Shown: one piece after another, positions 17,987 through 26,768 of the stretch
Position numbering within the stretch: the stretch's first letter is position 1
Layout: each line of letters starts with the position of its first letter
DNA from: Levilactobacillus lindianensis
GTDB lineage: Bacteria; Bacillota; Bacilli; Lactobacillales; Lactobacillaceae
Direction: 5' to 3'
DNA length: 64,000 nucleotides
Assembly (NCBI RefSeq): GCF_003946095.1
Contig: NZ_RHOD01000011.1
Span: 29,275 to 93,274, forward strand
The notes under the pieces: model-generated
Database searches by the model: none
Told to the model about the DNA's origin: nothing
Seen by the model: the letters and a program-made list of their open reading frames with translations, nothing else
Program-made: the position numbers and the translations under genes

Positions 17987-18730
17987 CTAGGCCTCCCGCG
18001 TAACCTCGAAGAACCAGCGGGTTGTATCTGGCGCAACCTCAGCCTGACCAAAGTCGGCACTCACCCGTTTCACAGTGAGCCCAGCTTGCGCCAGGGCTTG
18101 ACGGTAATCCGCCAGGTCGTAGGTCCGCTCATGGTGGAGTTCCGTCACCTTACGATAGTCTCCAGTTTCTTCGTTTTGTGTAAAGAATGTCAAATCATGT
18201 TCGGCAGCATGAGGTTCATCTTCGATACCATAGCTAGTCCAGATAAAGGCCCGCTCATCATCAACGTAGTTATACATGTACCCTGGATAAACATCGTCCG
18301 TCTGATGCGGGGTAATCACGTCAAAAAGAAATTTCCCACCAACTGCCAGGTGCTGTTCAACCTGATGAAAGGCCTGTGTTACGGCGTCCAGATCCGGTAA
18401 ATAACAGAATGAATCCGCAAAACACGTTACCGTCTGATAGGTACCAATCATTGACAGGTCGAGCATGTCACCGGCCATCAAGGGCATCGTGATTTCAGCT
18501 TCAGCCGCGTGTTTCGAGGCCAAAGCCAACATTTCCTCGGAGAGGTCCAAGCCACTAACTTGATACCCCTTCTGGGCCAATAGAACCCCCAGACGGCCAC
18601 TCCCACAGGCAAGGTCTAATAAATCCCCGTCCTTCGGATCAACACGTTGGGCAACAAAATCCAGCCACTGATCGTACATGGCTGGATCAAACAATTCGTC
18701 GTAAAGCTCGGCAAAGGTTTGGTAAATCAT
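17987..18730 (-). CDS. yqeM: SAM-dependent methyltransferase YqeM
   Basis: A class I methyltransferase of 247 aa from the conserved yqeK-rsfS-yqeM cluster. The SAM-binding motif I is LDLACGSGRLG (about residues 38-48). Motif II contains GLDLSEEML and motif III is VTCFADSFCYL. The N-terminus MIYQTFAELYDEL is characteristic of YqeM. The start overlaps the rsfS stop by 4 bp (ATGA), which implies coupled translation. The substrate is unknown; the neighbourhood suggests RNA or the translation apparatus, but this is inference. Confidence 0.88.
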   Translation of the reverse strand: MIYQTFAELYDELFDPAMYDQWLDFVAQRVDPKDGDLLDLACGSGRLGVLLAQKGYQVSGLDLSEEMLALASKHAAEAEITMPLMAGDMLDLSMIGTYQTVTCFADSFCYLPDLDAVTQAFHQVEQHLAVGGKFLFDVITPHQTDDVYPGYMYNYVDDERAFIWTSYGIEDEPHAAEHDLTFFTQNEETGDYRKVTELHHERTYDLADYRQALAQAGLTVKRVSADFGQAEVAPDTTRWFFEVTREA

Positions 18731-19089
18731 GCCTCAGCCTCTACCCACTGGCCTAAGTCCACTTCAGGAGCATCGGACCAGAGCTTCTCTAAGTTATAGT
18801 GACCCCGCTGGTCTCGCTGGAAGACGTGAACGATAACATCGCCCAAGTCAATCAGGACCCAACTGGCCTCATTCTTACCTTCAACGTCCTTGATCGGCAC
18901 GTTGTTGGCGTTCATTTGGTCCACAATCTCGTCGGCAATTGCTTGGACCTGACGGCTTGAACCGGCTTCCATGATTAAGAAGTAATCGGCCATGAGGCTA
19001 ACCTTGCTCATATCCAACGCGGTCATATCCTCCGCGCGCTTATTGTCCGCAGCCTTAACTGCAATCTTTAGTACTGACTTGCTATCCAT
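18727..19089 (-). CDS. rsfS: Ribosomal silencing factor RsfS
   Basis: A 120-aa-class factor that binds L14 on the 50S subunit and blocks subunit joining in starvation. Family signatures are visible: MADYFLIMEAGSSRQVQAIADEI, then EGKNEASWVLIDLGDVIVHVF and the C-terminal YNLEKLWSDAPEV. The ATG at 19089 with AGGAG 8 nt upstream is chosen over an upstream in-frame start at 19113 that has no ribosome site. It is cotranscribed with yqeK and yqeM. Confidence 0.95.
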   Translation of the reverse strand: MDSKSVLKIAVKAADNKRAEDMTALDMSKVSLMADYFLIMEAGSSRQVQAIADEIVDQMNANNVPIKDVEGKNEASWVLIDLGDVIVHVFQRDQRGHYNLEKLWSDAPEVDLGQWVEAEA

Positions 19090-19114
19090 GCAAGCACTCC
19101 TCTCATAACTCATT

Positions 19115-19732
19115 TTAGTTTTGCTTTAATTCTTCTGCGTACTGGGGAACCCAGGCATTGTACGTATCCAGTGAGGCCGGGTAAACGGCCAAATCGTGGG
19201 CAACCAAATATTGGAGGGTGTGTTGCGCCTGAAAGGCAACGCCTGCCCCCAAGTTTTCGGCCGTGAGCTTCCGGGCAACATCGACCCCAGGAAAATCACG
19301 AGCCGGTTCGATGTAATCCGCCATGTACACAATCTGTTCCAGTGGCGTCATGTAGACGGCCCCAGTTGTATGGTGACGTACGGCGTTCAAAACATCCTCA
19401 TCGTAGATGTGAAGCTCACGTTTGATGAGTTCCGCTCCCACGACACCGTGCCAAATGGCATTCCCATATTGACGAAGTTCTGCCGGCAAATGGTAGGCCG
19501 TAATGGCCGCCAAAAAGTCCTCGTCGGGTCGTTGCTTGGCGTAATCGTGAATCAGGCCTGCAATGCTGGCCTTTTCCATATCCACTCCATTTGCCTGAGC
19601 CAACGAGATGGCCGTCTGCTCAACTCGCAAGACGTGCTGAAACCGTTTAGGCCGCAACGCCTGTTTTAGTTCCGCGACGAGCGCCGCGCGAGTTCCAGGA
19701 AAAATATGTTGCTGATAATCTAACTCAGTCAC
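19115..19732 (-). CDS. yqeK: HD-domain Ap4A hydrolase YqeK
   Basis: An HD-family phosphohydrolase of 205 aa. Members of this YqeK group cleave diadenosine tetraphosphate symmetrically into ADP. Metal ligands are visible: RFQHVLRVEQTA (His), AGLIHDYAKQR (HD at about residue 65), later IWHGVVGAELI, VRHHTTGA and YMADYIEPAR. The GTG start at 19730-19732 overlaps the nadD stop by 8 bp. The ribosome site GGAG is 13 nt upstream, longer than usual. It sits between nadD and rsfS in the standard cluster. Confidence 0.93.
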   Translation of the reverse strand: MTELDYQQHIFPGTRAALVAELKQALRPKRFQHVLRVEQTAISLAQANGVDMEKASIAGLIHDYAKQRPDEDFLAAITAYHLPAELRQYGNAIWHGVVGAELIKRELHIYDEDVLNAVRHHTTGAVYMTPLEQIVYMADYIEPARDFPGVDVARKLTAENLGAGVAFQAQHTLQYLVAHDLAVYPASLDTYNAWVPQYAEELKQN

Positions 19733-20357
19733 GATATAACAGATGCTCCTTTATATAGAGATCCACCATTGTTGGTACCAGGTAACGAATGGATTGCCCC
19801 CGCCGTACCTGATCACGAACCATGGTCGAACTAATCCCAATCTGGGGCACATCCACCCAGAGAACCGGATACGGTGACTCGTGAGTGAATCCCTGCCGAC
19901 AGACGCCGACAAACTGAACTAATTTCAAAAGATCATTGATGCGATACCACTTCGGCAGGTAGGCCACCATATCGCCCCCGATAATGAAGTAGTATTGATT
20001 CTCCGGGTGAGCCCGGGTTAATTGCAACATCGTGTCATACGAATAGCTCTTACCACCCCGCTCAACCTCAGTCAGCTCAAGGGAAAATCGTGGATTATCC
20101 TTGATAGCTGCCTTAACCATGGCAACCCGATCGGCTGCTGGAATGGCTATTTTACGGTCAACGTGTGGCGGCTCAGCATCGGGCATAAACAAAACCTTAT
20201 CTAGCCCCAATTGGGTTGCGACTTGATCGGCGATGACGAGATGTCCCAGGTGCGGCGGATTGAAGGTTCCACCAAGAATGCCAATCCGGCGCTTCTTGGC
20301 GGTTGCCGCCATTTGTGTCGCAACCTGTGTACTCGTTTGCTCTGCAATTTTAACCAC
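19725..20357 (-). CDS. nadD: Nicotinate-nucleotide adenylyltransferase
   Basis: NadD transfers AMP to nicotinate mononucleotide in NAD synthesis. The 210-aa protein has the nucleotidyltransferase signature GGTFNPPHLGHLVIA (about residues 29-43) and the C-terminal ISSTMVRDQVRRGQSIRYLVP with the ISSTxIR motif. The GTG start at 20357 has AGGAGG 10 nt upstream and adds about 20 residues before the core. An internal ATG (codon 16) is an alternative start. With pnuC at 34.7 kb it is one of two NAD-supply genes in the window. Confidence 0.95.
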   Translation of the reverse strand: MVKIAEQTSTQVATQMAATAKKRRIGILGGTFNPPHLGHLVIADQVATQLGLDKVLFMPDAEPPHVDRKIAIPAADRVAMVKAAIKDNPRFSLELTEVERGGKSYSYDTMLQLTRAHPENQYYFIIGGDMVAYLPKWYRINDLLKLVQFVGVCRQGFTHESPYPVLWVDVPQIGISSTMVRDQVRRGQSIRYLVPTMVDLYIKEHLLYRD

Positions 20358-20371
20358 GACTGCCAGGCCTC

Positions 20372-20695
20372 CTACATGTTTTCAACGATTGATGAAATTC
20401 TTTGGTTTTCCTCATCCGTTGCTGGCCGGTACAGAACCAGGACGCGACCGATCGTTTGGACCACTTGAATCGACGTGTTGTCTTCGATAAAGGCCTTGGT
20501 TTCGTCAACCGTGACGTCAGCACTCTGTTGGAGATTAATCTTAATTAATTCGCGGTTTTCCAAAGCACCGGTTAGTTGATCTAACCAAGCTTCGGTTAAA
20601 CCATTCTTCCCAACTGAGAAGAGTGGTCGCATGTTGTGGGCGTGGGCCCGTAAATAGCGTTTCTGTTTCCCTCGTAACAAATTGTCATCCTCCAT
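20372..20695 (-). CDS. yhbY: YhbY-type RNA-binding protein
   Basis: A 107-aa protein with a single CRM (CRS1-YhbY) RNA-binding domain, associated with pre-50S particles. The domain spans nearly the whole protein, with the GxxG-type loop SVGKNGLTEAWL at about residues 27-38 and the LVLYRP strand near the end. It lies 15 bp upstream of nadD and 4 bp downstream of yqeH. Its place in the yqeG-yqeH-yhbY-nadD order supports a role in ribosome assembly. Confidence 0.92.
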   Translation of the reverse strand: MEDDNLLRGKQKRYLRAHAHNMRPLFSVGKNGLTEAWLDQLTGALENRELIKINLQQSADVTVDETKAFIEDNTSIQVVQTIGRVLVLYRPATDEENQRISSIVENM

Positions 20696-20699
20696 TTAA

Positions 20700-21842
20700 T
20701 TAAATCATTGCGCGACGTACTAGGACGCCGACTCCTGCTGGTGCCCAACCGGTCACATTGACACCGGCGGGAACGGTAATCCAACCCAGTCCTTCAAAGA
20801 CCAGATCGCTTTTTTCAGTGATTTTAAATTCATGCGCAACCAAAGCTGGAAAATCGTCCACATTTTCTGCGTGAGGTGGTGTCAACAGTTGACCCACCTG
20901 TCGGCTGTAAAAGTCATCAGCGTTTTCCAACTTGGTGCGGTGAATGTAAAGATTATTTTCAAAGTAAGCCGTGAAACCAGCCTTAGGTCCCTTAGTATAG
21001 TCGAAGCGTGCCACCCCACCAAAGAACAGTGTTTGTTGGTCGTTCAACTGGTATTCCTTAGGCTTAACGGGTTTCTGTGGTGTCACAATCTTGAGGTCTT
21101 TACCATCCAAGAAGTGCGCCATCTGTTGGTTTTGAATGATCCCGGGGGTGTCGACTAAGACGTGGTCATCATCCAGCGGAATTTCAATCTTATCCAACGT
21201 GGTTCCAGGGAAGCGAGACGTCGTGATTAAATCCTTGACTCCGGTGTTTTGCCGGATGATCTGATTAATCAGCGTGGACTTCCCAACGTTCGTCACCCCG
21301 ACGACGTAAACGTCGCGATCGCCACGGTACTTGTTGATGAGCTGTAGTAATTCGTCAACAGATTGGTTGGTCTTGGCACTCAACAGGGCCACGTCCATTG
21401 GACGGATACCCTGTTCATTGGCGCGTTGCCGAATCCAATCCTTCAGCTTACTACGCTTCAACGAGCGGGGCATCAGATCTTCCTTGTTCCCCACTAATAA
21501 GACGGGGTTATCCCCGACGAACCGGTGCAGACCAGGAATCACACTCCCATTAAAATCAAAGATATCGACGACGTAGACGATCAGCGCGTTGGCATCCTGA
21601 ATCTGGGTCAGTAATTGTAAGAAGTCATCATCCGTCAGACCAACCGGTACGATTTCATTGTAGTGTCGTAACCGGAAGCATCGTTGACAATAGACCTCTT
21701 CTTTTTCAAGTCCCTTGTCGAGAGCCGACTGGGGCGTATAGCCAGGTGCCGTCTTGTCCGTCGTCTGAATAATCGCACCACAGCCAATACAATGAAGTGG
21801 TTCGCCATCAATTAAAACGGGTTCAGTGTGTTTTTCGTTCAT
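20700..21842 (-). CDS. yqeH: Ribosome biogenesis GTPase YqeH
   Basis: A circularly permuted GTPase of 380 aa needed for 30S subunit assembly. An N-terminal zinc finger (CIGCGAIIQ ... CQRCFRLRHY, about 18-60) precedes the permuted G motifs: G4 NKEDLM, G5 LLSAKTN, G1 VGVTNVGKSTLIN and G3 DTPGI. The ATG at 21842 has AGGAGG 6 nt upstream and is preferred over an adjacent TTG. The start overlaps the yqeG gene by 20 bp. In Bacillus aroE usually lies between yqeH and yhbY. Here it is absent. Confidence 0.95.
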   Translation of the reverse strand: MNEKHTEPVLIDGEPLHCIGCGAIIQTTDKTAPGYTPQSALDKGLEKEEVYCQRCFRLRHYNEIVPVGLTDDDFLQLLTQIQDANALIVYVVDIFDFNGSVIPGLHRFVGDNPVLLVGNKEDLMPRSLKRSKLKDWIRQRANEQGIRPMDVALLSAKTNQSVDELLQLINKYRGDRDVYVVGVTNVGKSTLINQIIRQNTGVKDLITTSRFPGTTLDKIEIPLDDDHVLVDTPGIIQNQQMAHFLDGKDLKIVTPQKPVKPKEYQLNDQQTLFFGGVARFDYTKGPKAGFTAYFENNLYIHRTKLENADDFYSRQVGQLLTPPHAENVDDFPALVAHEFKITEKSDLVFEGLGWITVPAGVNVTGWAPAGVGVLVRRAMI

Positions 21843-22365
21843 CAAGATCCTCCTGCCAGGTTAATTCTGGATAATTGTGGTGTAACCGCCACAAAATGAC
21901 TTTTTCTAAGAGCCGGTTTCCCTTGGTTACCCATGCGTCCGACTTCAAAATAGGTTTTACTAAGACACTTCTGACGCCGCTACGATGTGCAGCCCAGACG
22001 TCAGTCAAAATTTGGTCACCGACCATCACCGCTTCACGGCGGTTGAGGTGCCAGCGACGCAAGGCCCGCCGAATTCCCCAAGTGAGGGGTTTCAAGGCCC
22101 GATGTACATAAGGTAAGTCGAACGGCGCCACTGCACGGTCAACTCGAGCGCGACTGTTATTTGAGACCACAATCACCTGAATCCCGGCCATCTCAAGCAT
22201 CGTCAACCAATGACGTAACTCGGGGGTCCCATCGGGATTGTTCCAAGCAATGAGCGTATTATCTAGGTCGGTTAACACCGCTTTGATGCCATTAGCCCGT
22301 AGTTGAGCCGGCGTCAAATCGTATATGTTTGTAACCATCCACGTTGGCTTGAATCTGGATACCAT
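21823..22365 (-). CDS. yqeG: YqeG-family HAD-IIIA phosphatase
   Basis: A HAD-superfamily phosphatase of 180 aa and the first gene of the yqeG-yqeH-yhbY-nadD-yqeK-rsfS-yqeM-tmcAL run. Motif I is LTDLDNTLIAW (about residues 31-41), motif II VVSNNSR, and motif IV MVGDQILTDVWAA. Its substrate is not established, although some relatives act on phosphatidylglycerophosphate. The ATG at 22365 has a GGGGGG stretch 11 nt upstream. The gap to the left (22366-22598) holds a TATAAT-like box at about 22420 and the rplT terminator. Confidence 0.92.
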   Translation of the reverse strand: MVSRFKPTWMVTNIYDLTPAQLRANGIKAVLTDLDNTLIAWNNPDGTPELRHWLTMLEMAGIQVIVVSNNSRARVDRAVAPFDLPYVHRALKPLTWGIRRALRRWHLNRREAVMVGDQILTDVWAAHRSGVRSVLVKPILKSDAWVTKGNRLLEKVILWRLHHNYPELTWQEDLDERKTH

Positions 22366-22551
22366 GCGGGTGACTGCCCCCCTTCGTCCAATTGCCGTTA
22401 CCGGCTGTCTAGCATTTAATTATACGCAATTCCGGCCAATTTTACCACTCGGAACCGCCAGGATCCACGGCTAATTTCACACGGTAAAGTACGGATCGCG
22501 TCTCCCTGGAATAGAAGGCGCTTTCTCCTCCTTGGCCCCAGCCTCGTACTA

Positions 22552-22583
22552 ATAAAAAAGACCCCGCTTAACAGCGAAGTCCC
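22552..22583 (-). terminator. Terminator of infC-rpmI-rplT
   Basis: The imperfect stem GACTTCGCT/AGCGGGGTC is followed by TTTTTTATT on the minus strand, 16 bp past the rplT stop. Confidence 0.88.
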
Positions 22584-22598
22584 TTTCCATCGACTGAA

Positions 22599-22958
22599 TT
22601 AAGCAGCCAATGCTTCTTTAGCTTGGTCAGCTAAAGCCTTGAATGCAGCCGCATCATTAACGGCTAAGTCGGCTAACATCTTACGGTTAACATCAATGTT
22701 AGCTAACTTCAAACCATGCATCAACTTGCTGTAGCTCAAACCATTGATCCGAGCAGCTGCGTTGATCCGAGTGATCCAAAGCTTACGGAAGTCACGCTTC
22801 GTGGCCTTACGATCACGGTAAGCGTATTGGTAACCCTTCCGAACTTGGTCCTTAGCAACCTTGAATAAACGGTGCTTTGAGCCCCGGTAACCCTTGGCTA
22901 ACTTCAAAACTTTTCTACGACGTGCGCGTGTAACAGTACCGCCTTTAACTCGTGGCAT
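22599..22958 (-). CDS. rplT: 50S ribosomal protein L20
   Basis: A large-subunit assembly protein of 119 aa that also represses its own operon in Firmicutes. It starts [26 protein letters not shown], the standard L20 N-terminus, and contains [22 protein letters not shown]. The ATG follows GGAGG in the sequence upstream (22965-22972). It is the last gene of infC-rpmI-rplT, 70 bp after rpmI. Confidence 0.98.
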   Translation of the reverse strand: MPRVKGGTVTRARRRKVLKLAKGYRGSKHRLFKVAKDQVRKGYQYAYRDRKATKRDFRKLWITRINAAARINGLSYSKLMHGLKLANIDVNRKMLADLAVNDAAAFKALADQAKEALAA

Positions 22959-23028
22959 AATCTTTTCCTCCTAAATCAATTCAAACATTATGTCGACATT
23001 TCGTCGACCCGAAAATCTAACGACTAGC

Positions 23029-23223
23029 TTACTTTTGTAATAATTGGTGGTAAGTCTTTAAAGTCGTTTCATCCATCATCCGGGTTCCACGAAGGTTCCG
23101 GCGTTGTTTCTTGGTCTTACCATGGAAACGGTGTTGCGTGTAGGCGTTACCACTCTTAAGGCCGCCATTAGCAGTTACTTTGAACCGCTTTGCTGCAGCA
23201 CGGTTAGTCTTCATCTTTGGCAT
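23029..23223 (-). CDS. rpmI: 50S ribosomal protein L35
   Basis: A 64-aa basic ribosomal protein of the 50S subunit. It begins [17 protein letters not shown], which is diagnostic of L35, and carries [21 protein letters not shown]. It has a GGAGG ribosome site and lies in the usual place between infC and rplT. Confidence 0.98.
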   Translation of the reverse strand: MPKMKTNRAAAKRFKVTANGGLKSGNAYTQHRFHGKTKKQRRNLRGTRMMDETTLKTYHQLLQK

Positions 23224-23273
23224 AATACGAAATTTCCTCCTTAAATTGGTAGCCGAGGCTACCCCATCAATTC

Positions 23274-23798
23274 TTACTTTTGTTCAGCGATGGGAGATAG
23301 CATGAGGAACATGCTTCGTCCATCCATCTTTGGTCGTTGTTCAACCGTCGCAACTTCAGAAGTTTCCGCTGCCATCCGGTTGAGCACCTGGCGACCAATG
23401 TCTTTATGGGTAATTGCCCGGCCCTTAAACCGAATCGATACCCGAACCTTTTCACCCTTAGCCAGGAACTTCTTAGCGTTCTTCAGCTTGGTGTTAAAGT
23501 CATTAGTATCAATGGTAGGACTCAGACGAACTTCCTTAACACTGACCACTTTTTGCTTTTTGCGCGCTTCGCGTTGCTTCTTTTGCAACTCGAACCGGTA
23601 CTTCCCATAGTCCATAATGCGGGCTACCGGTGGCTTAGCTTTCGGTGCAACCAAAACTACATCGAGGTTCGCCTCTTCAGCGATCTGTAAAGCTTCACTC
23701 TTGGACTTAATGCCCAATTGTTCGCCATCATCGGCGATCAGCCGTACTTCACGTGCTCGAATCCCCTCGTTGACAATCGTGTCGTTTGCTATGGTAAT
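23274..23798 (-). CDS. infC: Translation initiation factor IF-3
   Basis: IF-3 binds the 30S subunit and checks start codon and initiator tRNA. The 174-aa protein begins (M)[20 protein letters not shown]. It has the N-domain, the Lys-rich linker [22 protein letters not shown] and the C-domain with [12 protein letters not shown] and MFLMLSPI. The start is most likely the rare ATT at 23796-23798 directly after GGAGGTGG; ATA two codons later is the alternative. No ATG or GTG lies nearby. The in-frame extension up to 23918 reads through the leader hairpin and is not credible. A rare start is the known hallmark of infC autoregulation. Confidence 0.93.
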   Translation of the reverse strand: MTIANDTIVNEGIRAREVRLIADDGEQLGIKSKSEALQIAEEANLDVVLVAPKAKPPVARIMDYGKYRFELQKKQREARKKQKVVSVKEVRLSPTIDTNDFNTKLKNAKKFLAKGEKVRVSIRFKGRAITHKDIGRQVLNRMAAETSEVATVEQRPKMDGRSMFLMLSPIAEQK

Positions 23799-23980
23799 CC
23801 ACCTCCAAAATAATCTCGAGAACTTGCAGAAATCAACCCACAAAAAATGCGGGAACTTTTGATGAAAATCAAACAGCTCCCGCATGAAGTTCCATCGTAA
23901 AATGGAAATAACGTGCATATCCAGCCCAGTAACTTGCGTCGCTAGGCGAGAAGCGGAAGCCTCTGCTTAATTTCTCAACT
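23799..23980 (-). promoter_or_regulatory. infC operon attenuator leader (L20-leader type)
   Basis: An untranslated leader of about 180 nt contains a terminator: the stem ATGCGGGA/TCCCGCAT (23847-23854 and 23877-23884) followed by TTTTTTG on the minus strand. It lies about 50 nt before the infC start. In Bacillus, L20 protein binds the equivalent leader and promotes termination. The structure is seen; assigning L20 as the effector is inference from the family. Confidence 0.85.
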
Positions 23981-23985
23981 TAACC

Positions 23986-24014
23986 ATCATACCAGCTAGC
24001 CGATTCGATGTCAA
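23986..24014 (-). promoter_or_regulatory. infC operon promoter
   Basis: The consensus -35 TTGACA (24009-24014), a 17-bp spacer and -10 TATGAT (23986-23991) on the minus strand place the start of the leader near 23979. Confidence 0.85.
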
Positions 24015-24053
24015 CGAGTTTTCGCTAAAGTTCGCTGATACCGGGGCTAGACA

Positions 24054-24092
24054 CAAAACGAGGCCGTCTAAGCGCCCCCGTTTCTTCTATTC
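24054..24092 (-). terminator. Terminator of thrS
   Basis: The stem AAACGGGGGCG/CGGCCTCGTTT (one mismatch, one wobble) is followed by TTTTG on the minus strand, about 30 bp after the thrS stop. Confidence 0.8.
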
Positions 24093-24122
24093 TCTGGTTG
24101 GCTACCAGAATTAAATTTAAAT

Positions 24123-26066
24123 CTAGTTTTCTTCACGACTGTATGAAGCAATGTCACTCAGAATTTCCTTGACGAAGGCGTCACTACTCATGGAGTTACT
24201 GTCGTCTTCCCCGTACTTCCGGACAGAGACAGTGCCATTAGCCATTTCGTCTTCACCAACGACCAACGTGTATGGAATCTTGTGCGTTTGGGCGTCCCGA
24301 ATCAGGTAGCCCATCTTTTCACCACGCTTGTCGACGTTAACCCGAACATCAGCAGCCTTTAATTCAGCAGCTAACTTGTCAGCGTAAGCCCCATGCTTTT
24401 CTTCGGAAACAGGAATGATGGTAACTTGTTTAGGTGCCAACCAAGTTGGGAAAGCACCCTTGTAGATTTCAGTCAGGTAAGCGGTGAACCGTTCCATCGT
24501 TGAAACCAAGCCACGGTGAATCATAACTGGACGGTGTTCTTCACCATCGGCACCGACATAGTGTAAGTCGAAGCGTTCTGGCAACATGAAGTCCAATTGG
24601 ATAGTTGAGAGCGTTTCTTCGTTCCCAAGGGCCGTCTTGGTTTGGACGTCCAACTTAGGACCGTAGAAGGCTGCTTCCCCTTCGGCTTCAACGTAAGGCA
24701 AGCCAAGGTCATCCATGGCACCCTTCAACATCTTCTGGGCGTTGTTCCACATTTCATCGTCATCAAAGTACTTTTCAGTGTTCTTAGGATCACGGTAGCT
24801 TAACCGGAACGTGTAGTCCTTGATATCAAAGTCTTTGTAAACTTTAACCATCAAGTCCAGGATGCTCTTGAATTCGTCTTGGATTTGCTCTGGAGCAACG
24901 AACGTGTGACCATCGTTCAAGGTCATTTCACGAACCCGTTGCAAACCACTCAGGGCACCGGACTTTTCGTAACGGTGCATCATCCCTAATTCGGCGATCC
25001 GTAATGGCAATTCACGGTAAGAACGGATGTGGTGGTTGTAGATTTGAATATGGCTAGGACAGTTCATTGGCCGTAATTCAAGTTGTTCGCCATCACCCAT
25101 GTCCATTGGTGGGAACATGTCTTCACGGTAGTGTGCCCAGTGACCGGATTGCTTGTACAGATCCAGGTTAGCTAAGACTGGCGTGTAAACGTGTTGGTAA
25201 CCGTTGGCAACTTCCTTGTCGATGATGTAACGTTCGATCGTACGACGGATGGTAGCGCCATTTGGCATCCAGTATGGCAAGCCGGCACCAACCTTAGGAT
25301 CAACGAAGAACAAGTCCAGTTGGTTCCCGATAACCCGGTGGTCACGTTCGCGAGCTTCTTGGCGCTTAGCTAAATCAGCGTCTAAGTCAGCTTGCTTGTA
25401 GAAGGCCGTCCCGTAGATCCGTTGGAGCATTGGATTTGAGGACTTGCCTTGCCAGTAAGCACCAGCAACGGAGAGTAACTTGAACTTCTTCACGTCACCC
25501 GTGTTAGCTAATTGGGCCCCGTCACTTAAGATTTCGTGGTCGCCAATCTTCAAGAAGTTAACTTGGTCGCCATCAACGGCTTTGATCAAGTCAGTCGTGT
25601 AAGGATCGTCCTTGGCCTTAGCCAAAGCGTCATCCTTGCTAACGGCGATGCGTTCGATAGTAGCCTTGTCGGCAATCAGCTTTTCAACGATTACGGCAAT
25701 GGCGTCTAATTCATCAACACTGACTTGTTGGTCATCCTTGTCGGTATCCACGTAGAAGCCATCTTCGTCGGCACTAACTTCACCCAAACGAATGGCTGGG
25801 AATTCCTTCTTCAAGGCCATCCGAACTAAGGCGGCAGTCGTGTTCCGCAGAACAGTCAAGCCATCTTCGTCACCCTTCGTCACGATTTCGATACTGCCAT
25901 CGTGTGCGATTGGGGTCAAATTGTCGATCAATTCGCCATCCAACTTAGCGGCAACTGCCTTTTTCCCTAAGCTAATGGAAATCGACTTTGCAACGTCTTC
26001 TGGCGTGGTGCCGGCTGGAAATTCTTTAACGTTGCCATCTGGAAACTTCAATGAAATATCTGCCAT
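24123..26066 (-). CDS. thrS: Threonine-tRNA ligase
   Basis: Charges tRNA-Thr. The 647-aa protein has the full bacterial domain set: a TGS domain (about 1-62), the editing/SAD domain, and the class II catalytic core. The core has the zinc-binding Cys in LRPMNCPSH, motif 2 in [18 protein letters not shown] and motif 3 in [14 protein letters not shown]-terminal anticodon-binding domain ([19 protein letters not shown]) closes the protein. It is preceded by a T-box leader and forms a single-gene unit. Confidence 0.98.
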   Translation of the reverse strand: MADISLKFPDGNVKEFPAGTTPEDVAKSISISLGKKAVAAKLDGELIDNLTPIAHDGSIEIVTKGDEDGLTVLRNTTAALVRMALKKEFPAIRLGEVSADEDGFYVDTDKDDQQVSVDELDAIAVIVEKLIADKATIERIAVSKDDALAKAKDDPYTTDLIKAVDGDQVNFLKIGDHEILSDGAQLANTGDVKKFKLLSVAGAYWQGKSSNPMLQRIYGTAFYKQADLDADLAKRQEARERDHRVIGNQLDLFFVDPKVGAGLPYWMPNGATIRRTIERYIIDKEVANGYQHVYTPVLANLDLYKQSGHWAHYREDMFPPMDMGDGEQLELRPMNCPSHIQIYNHHIRSYRELPLRIAELGMMHRYEKSGALSGLQRVREMTLNDGHTFVAPEQIQDEFKSILDLMVKVYKDFDIKDYTFRLSYRDPKNTEKYFDDDEMWNNAQKMLKGAMDDLGLPYVEAEGEAAFYGPKLDVQTKTALGNEETLSTIQLDFMLPERFDLHYVGADGEEHRPVMIHRGLVSTMERFTAYLTEIYKGAFPTWLAPKQVTIIPVSEEKHGAYADKLAAELKAADVRVNVDKRGEKMGYLIRDAQTHKIPYTLVVGEDEMANGTVSVRKYGEDDSNSMSSDAFVKEILSDIASYSREEN

Positions 26067-26094
26067 AGTTTACAATCTCCCTTACTGATTTTGG

Positions 26095-26340
26095 GCCTGA
26101 CTACGAAAAAATCCCCAGTGCCAAAGAAGGCACTGGGGACGTCATTAACGTGGTTCCACCCGATATTTTTCACGAGACTGGTCCCGTGAACTCTAATCGT
26201 CGCTAACGGAACGGACCGGTCGAAAATTTCCTTTCGACAGCTAAGAAAGCGGTAATGTTGGCGGGCGCTAAGTCGGCTTCCAATCTAGTCCGGCTCTTCC
26301 TGTAAACGACTCCGCCACCACCATGTCTTTCATCATAGCT
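26095..26340 (-). promoter_or_regulatory. T-box leader of thrS
   Basis: The T-box motif GGGTGGAACCACG (26149-26161) precedes a strong terminator hairpin (CCCCAGTGCC/GGCACTGGGG, 26111-26139) and a T-run on the minus strand. A CATTACCGC stretch at about 26250 offers the Thr codon ACC as specifier; that placement is inference. Confidence 0.93.
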
Positions 26341-26358
26341 CTTGTGGTTTCAAAGACT

Positions 26359-26387
26359 ATTAAACACTTGCGGCCAAATATTGTCAA
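26359..26387 (-). promoter_or_regulatory. Promoter of the thrS T-box leader
   Basis: -35 TTGACA (26382-26387), a 17-bp spacer and -10 TTTAAT (26359-26364) on the minus strand, just upstream of the leader. Confidence 0.8.
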
Positions 26388-26435
26388 GGGATGGCTGCGA
26401 AAAAATTCGAATCAACGATTAGTTTGATAATAACC

Positions 26436-26626
26436 GTCGCCTCCGGGGCGGTGGCAATGGGCTGGAACGCCGAGGGCGGACGGCCAAAGCCACAGAACGG
26501 TCTTTAGCCTTGTCCTTGAGCCGCTCAGAATTGCGTCTCAAGGACACCAATTCTCTAACCGGCCTGGCCCCCTGCCGGCAAGAGAATTCCCACAGCTGAG
26601 CTCATTGTCACCACCCCTCCGCCTCA
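26436..26626. repeat. Structured intergenic element with inverted ends and inner hairpins
   Basis: About 190 bp between the thrS promoter and dnaI. The outer arms are diverged inverted copies: CCTCCGGGGCGGTGGCAATG (from 26441), and about 26595-26624, whose complement reads GGGGTGGTGACAATGAGCT. Inside are hairpins GGCCAAAG/TCTTTAGCC, TGTCCTTGAG/CTCAAGGACA and AATTCTCT/AGAGAATT, the last enclosing CCGGC/GCCGG. GC content is higher than in the flanks and no open frame fits. It may be a non-autonomous mobile element or a structured RNA. Confidence 0.7.
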
Positions 26627-26700
26627 CATTTTCGCTTTTTTTTAATCGACCACTAAAGTTTTCCTGCAATCTGCGTTTTTAAAACGTTTAAAGACCTCCA

Positions 26701-26755
26701 AAATAAAAACTAACCAACTCTGACAGATAAATCCGCAGCGATAGTTAGTTTGCAA
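26701..26755 (-). terminator. Possible terminator of the polA-dnaI operon
   Basis: The inverted pair AACTAAC/GTTAGTT is followed by TTTATTTT on the minus strand, 15 bp past the dnaI stop. The long loop makes it a weaker call. Confidence 0.55.
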
Positions 26756-26768
26756 TTTATATTCAGTC

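Noticed and set aside
17981..18060. Start of tmcAL 26 codons upstream
   Set aside because: The extension lies inside yqeM in another frame, and GGGAGG precedes the ATG at 17982.
23799..23918. In-frame N-terminal extension of infC by 40 codons
   Set aside because: It would pass through the leader terminator hairpin, has no homology to IF3 N-termini and lacks a ribosome site.
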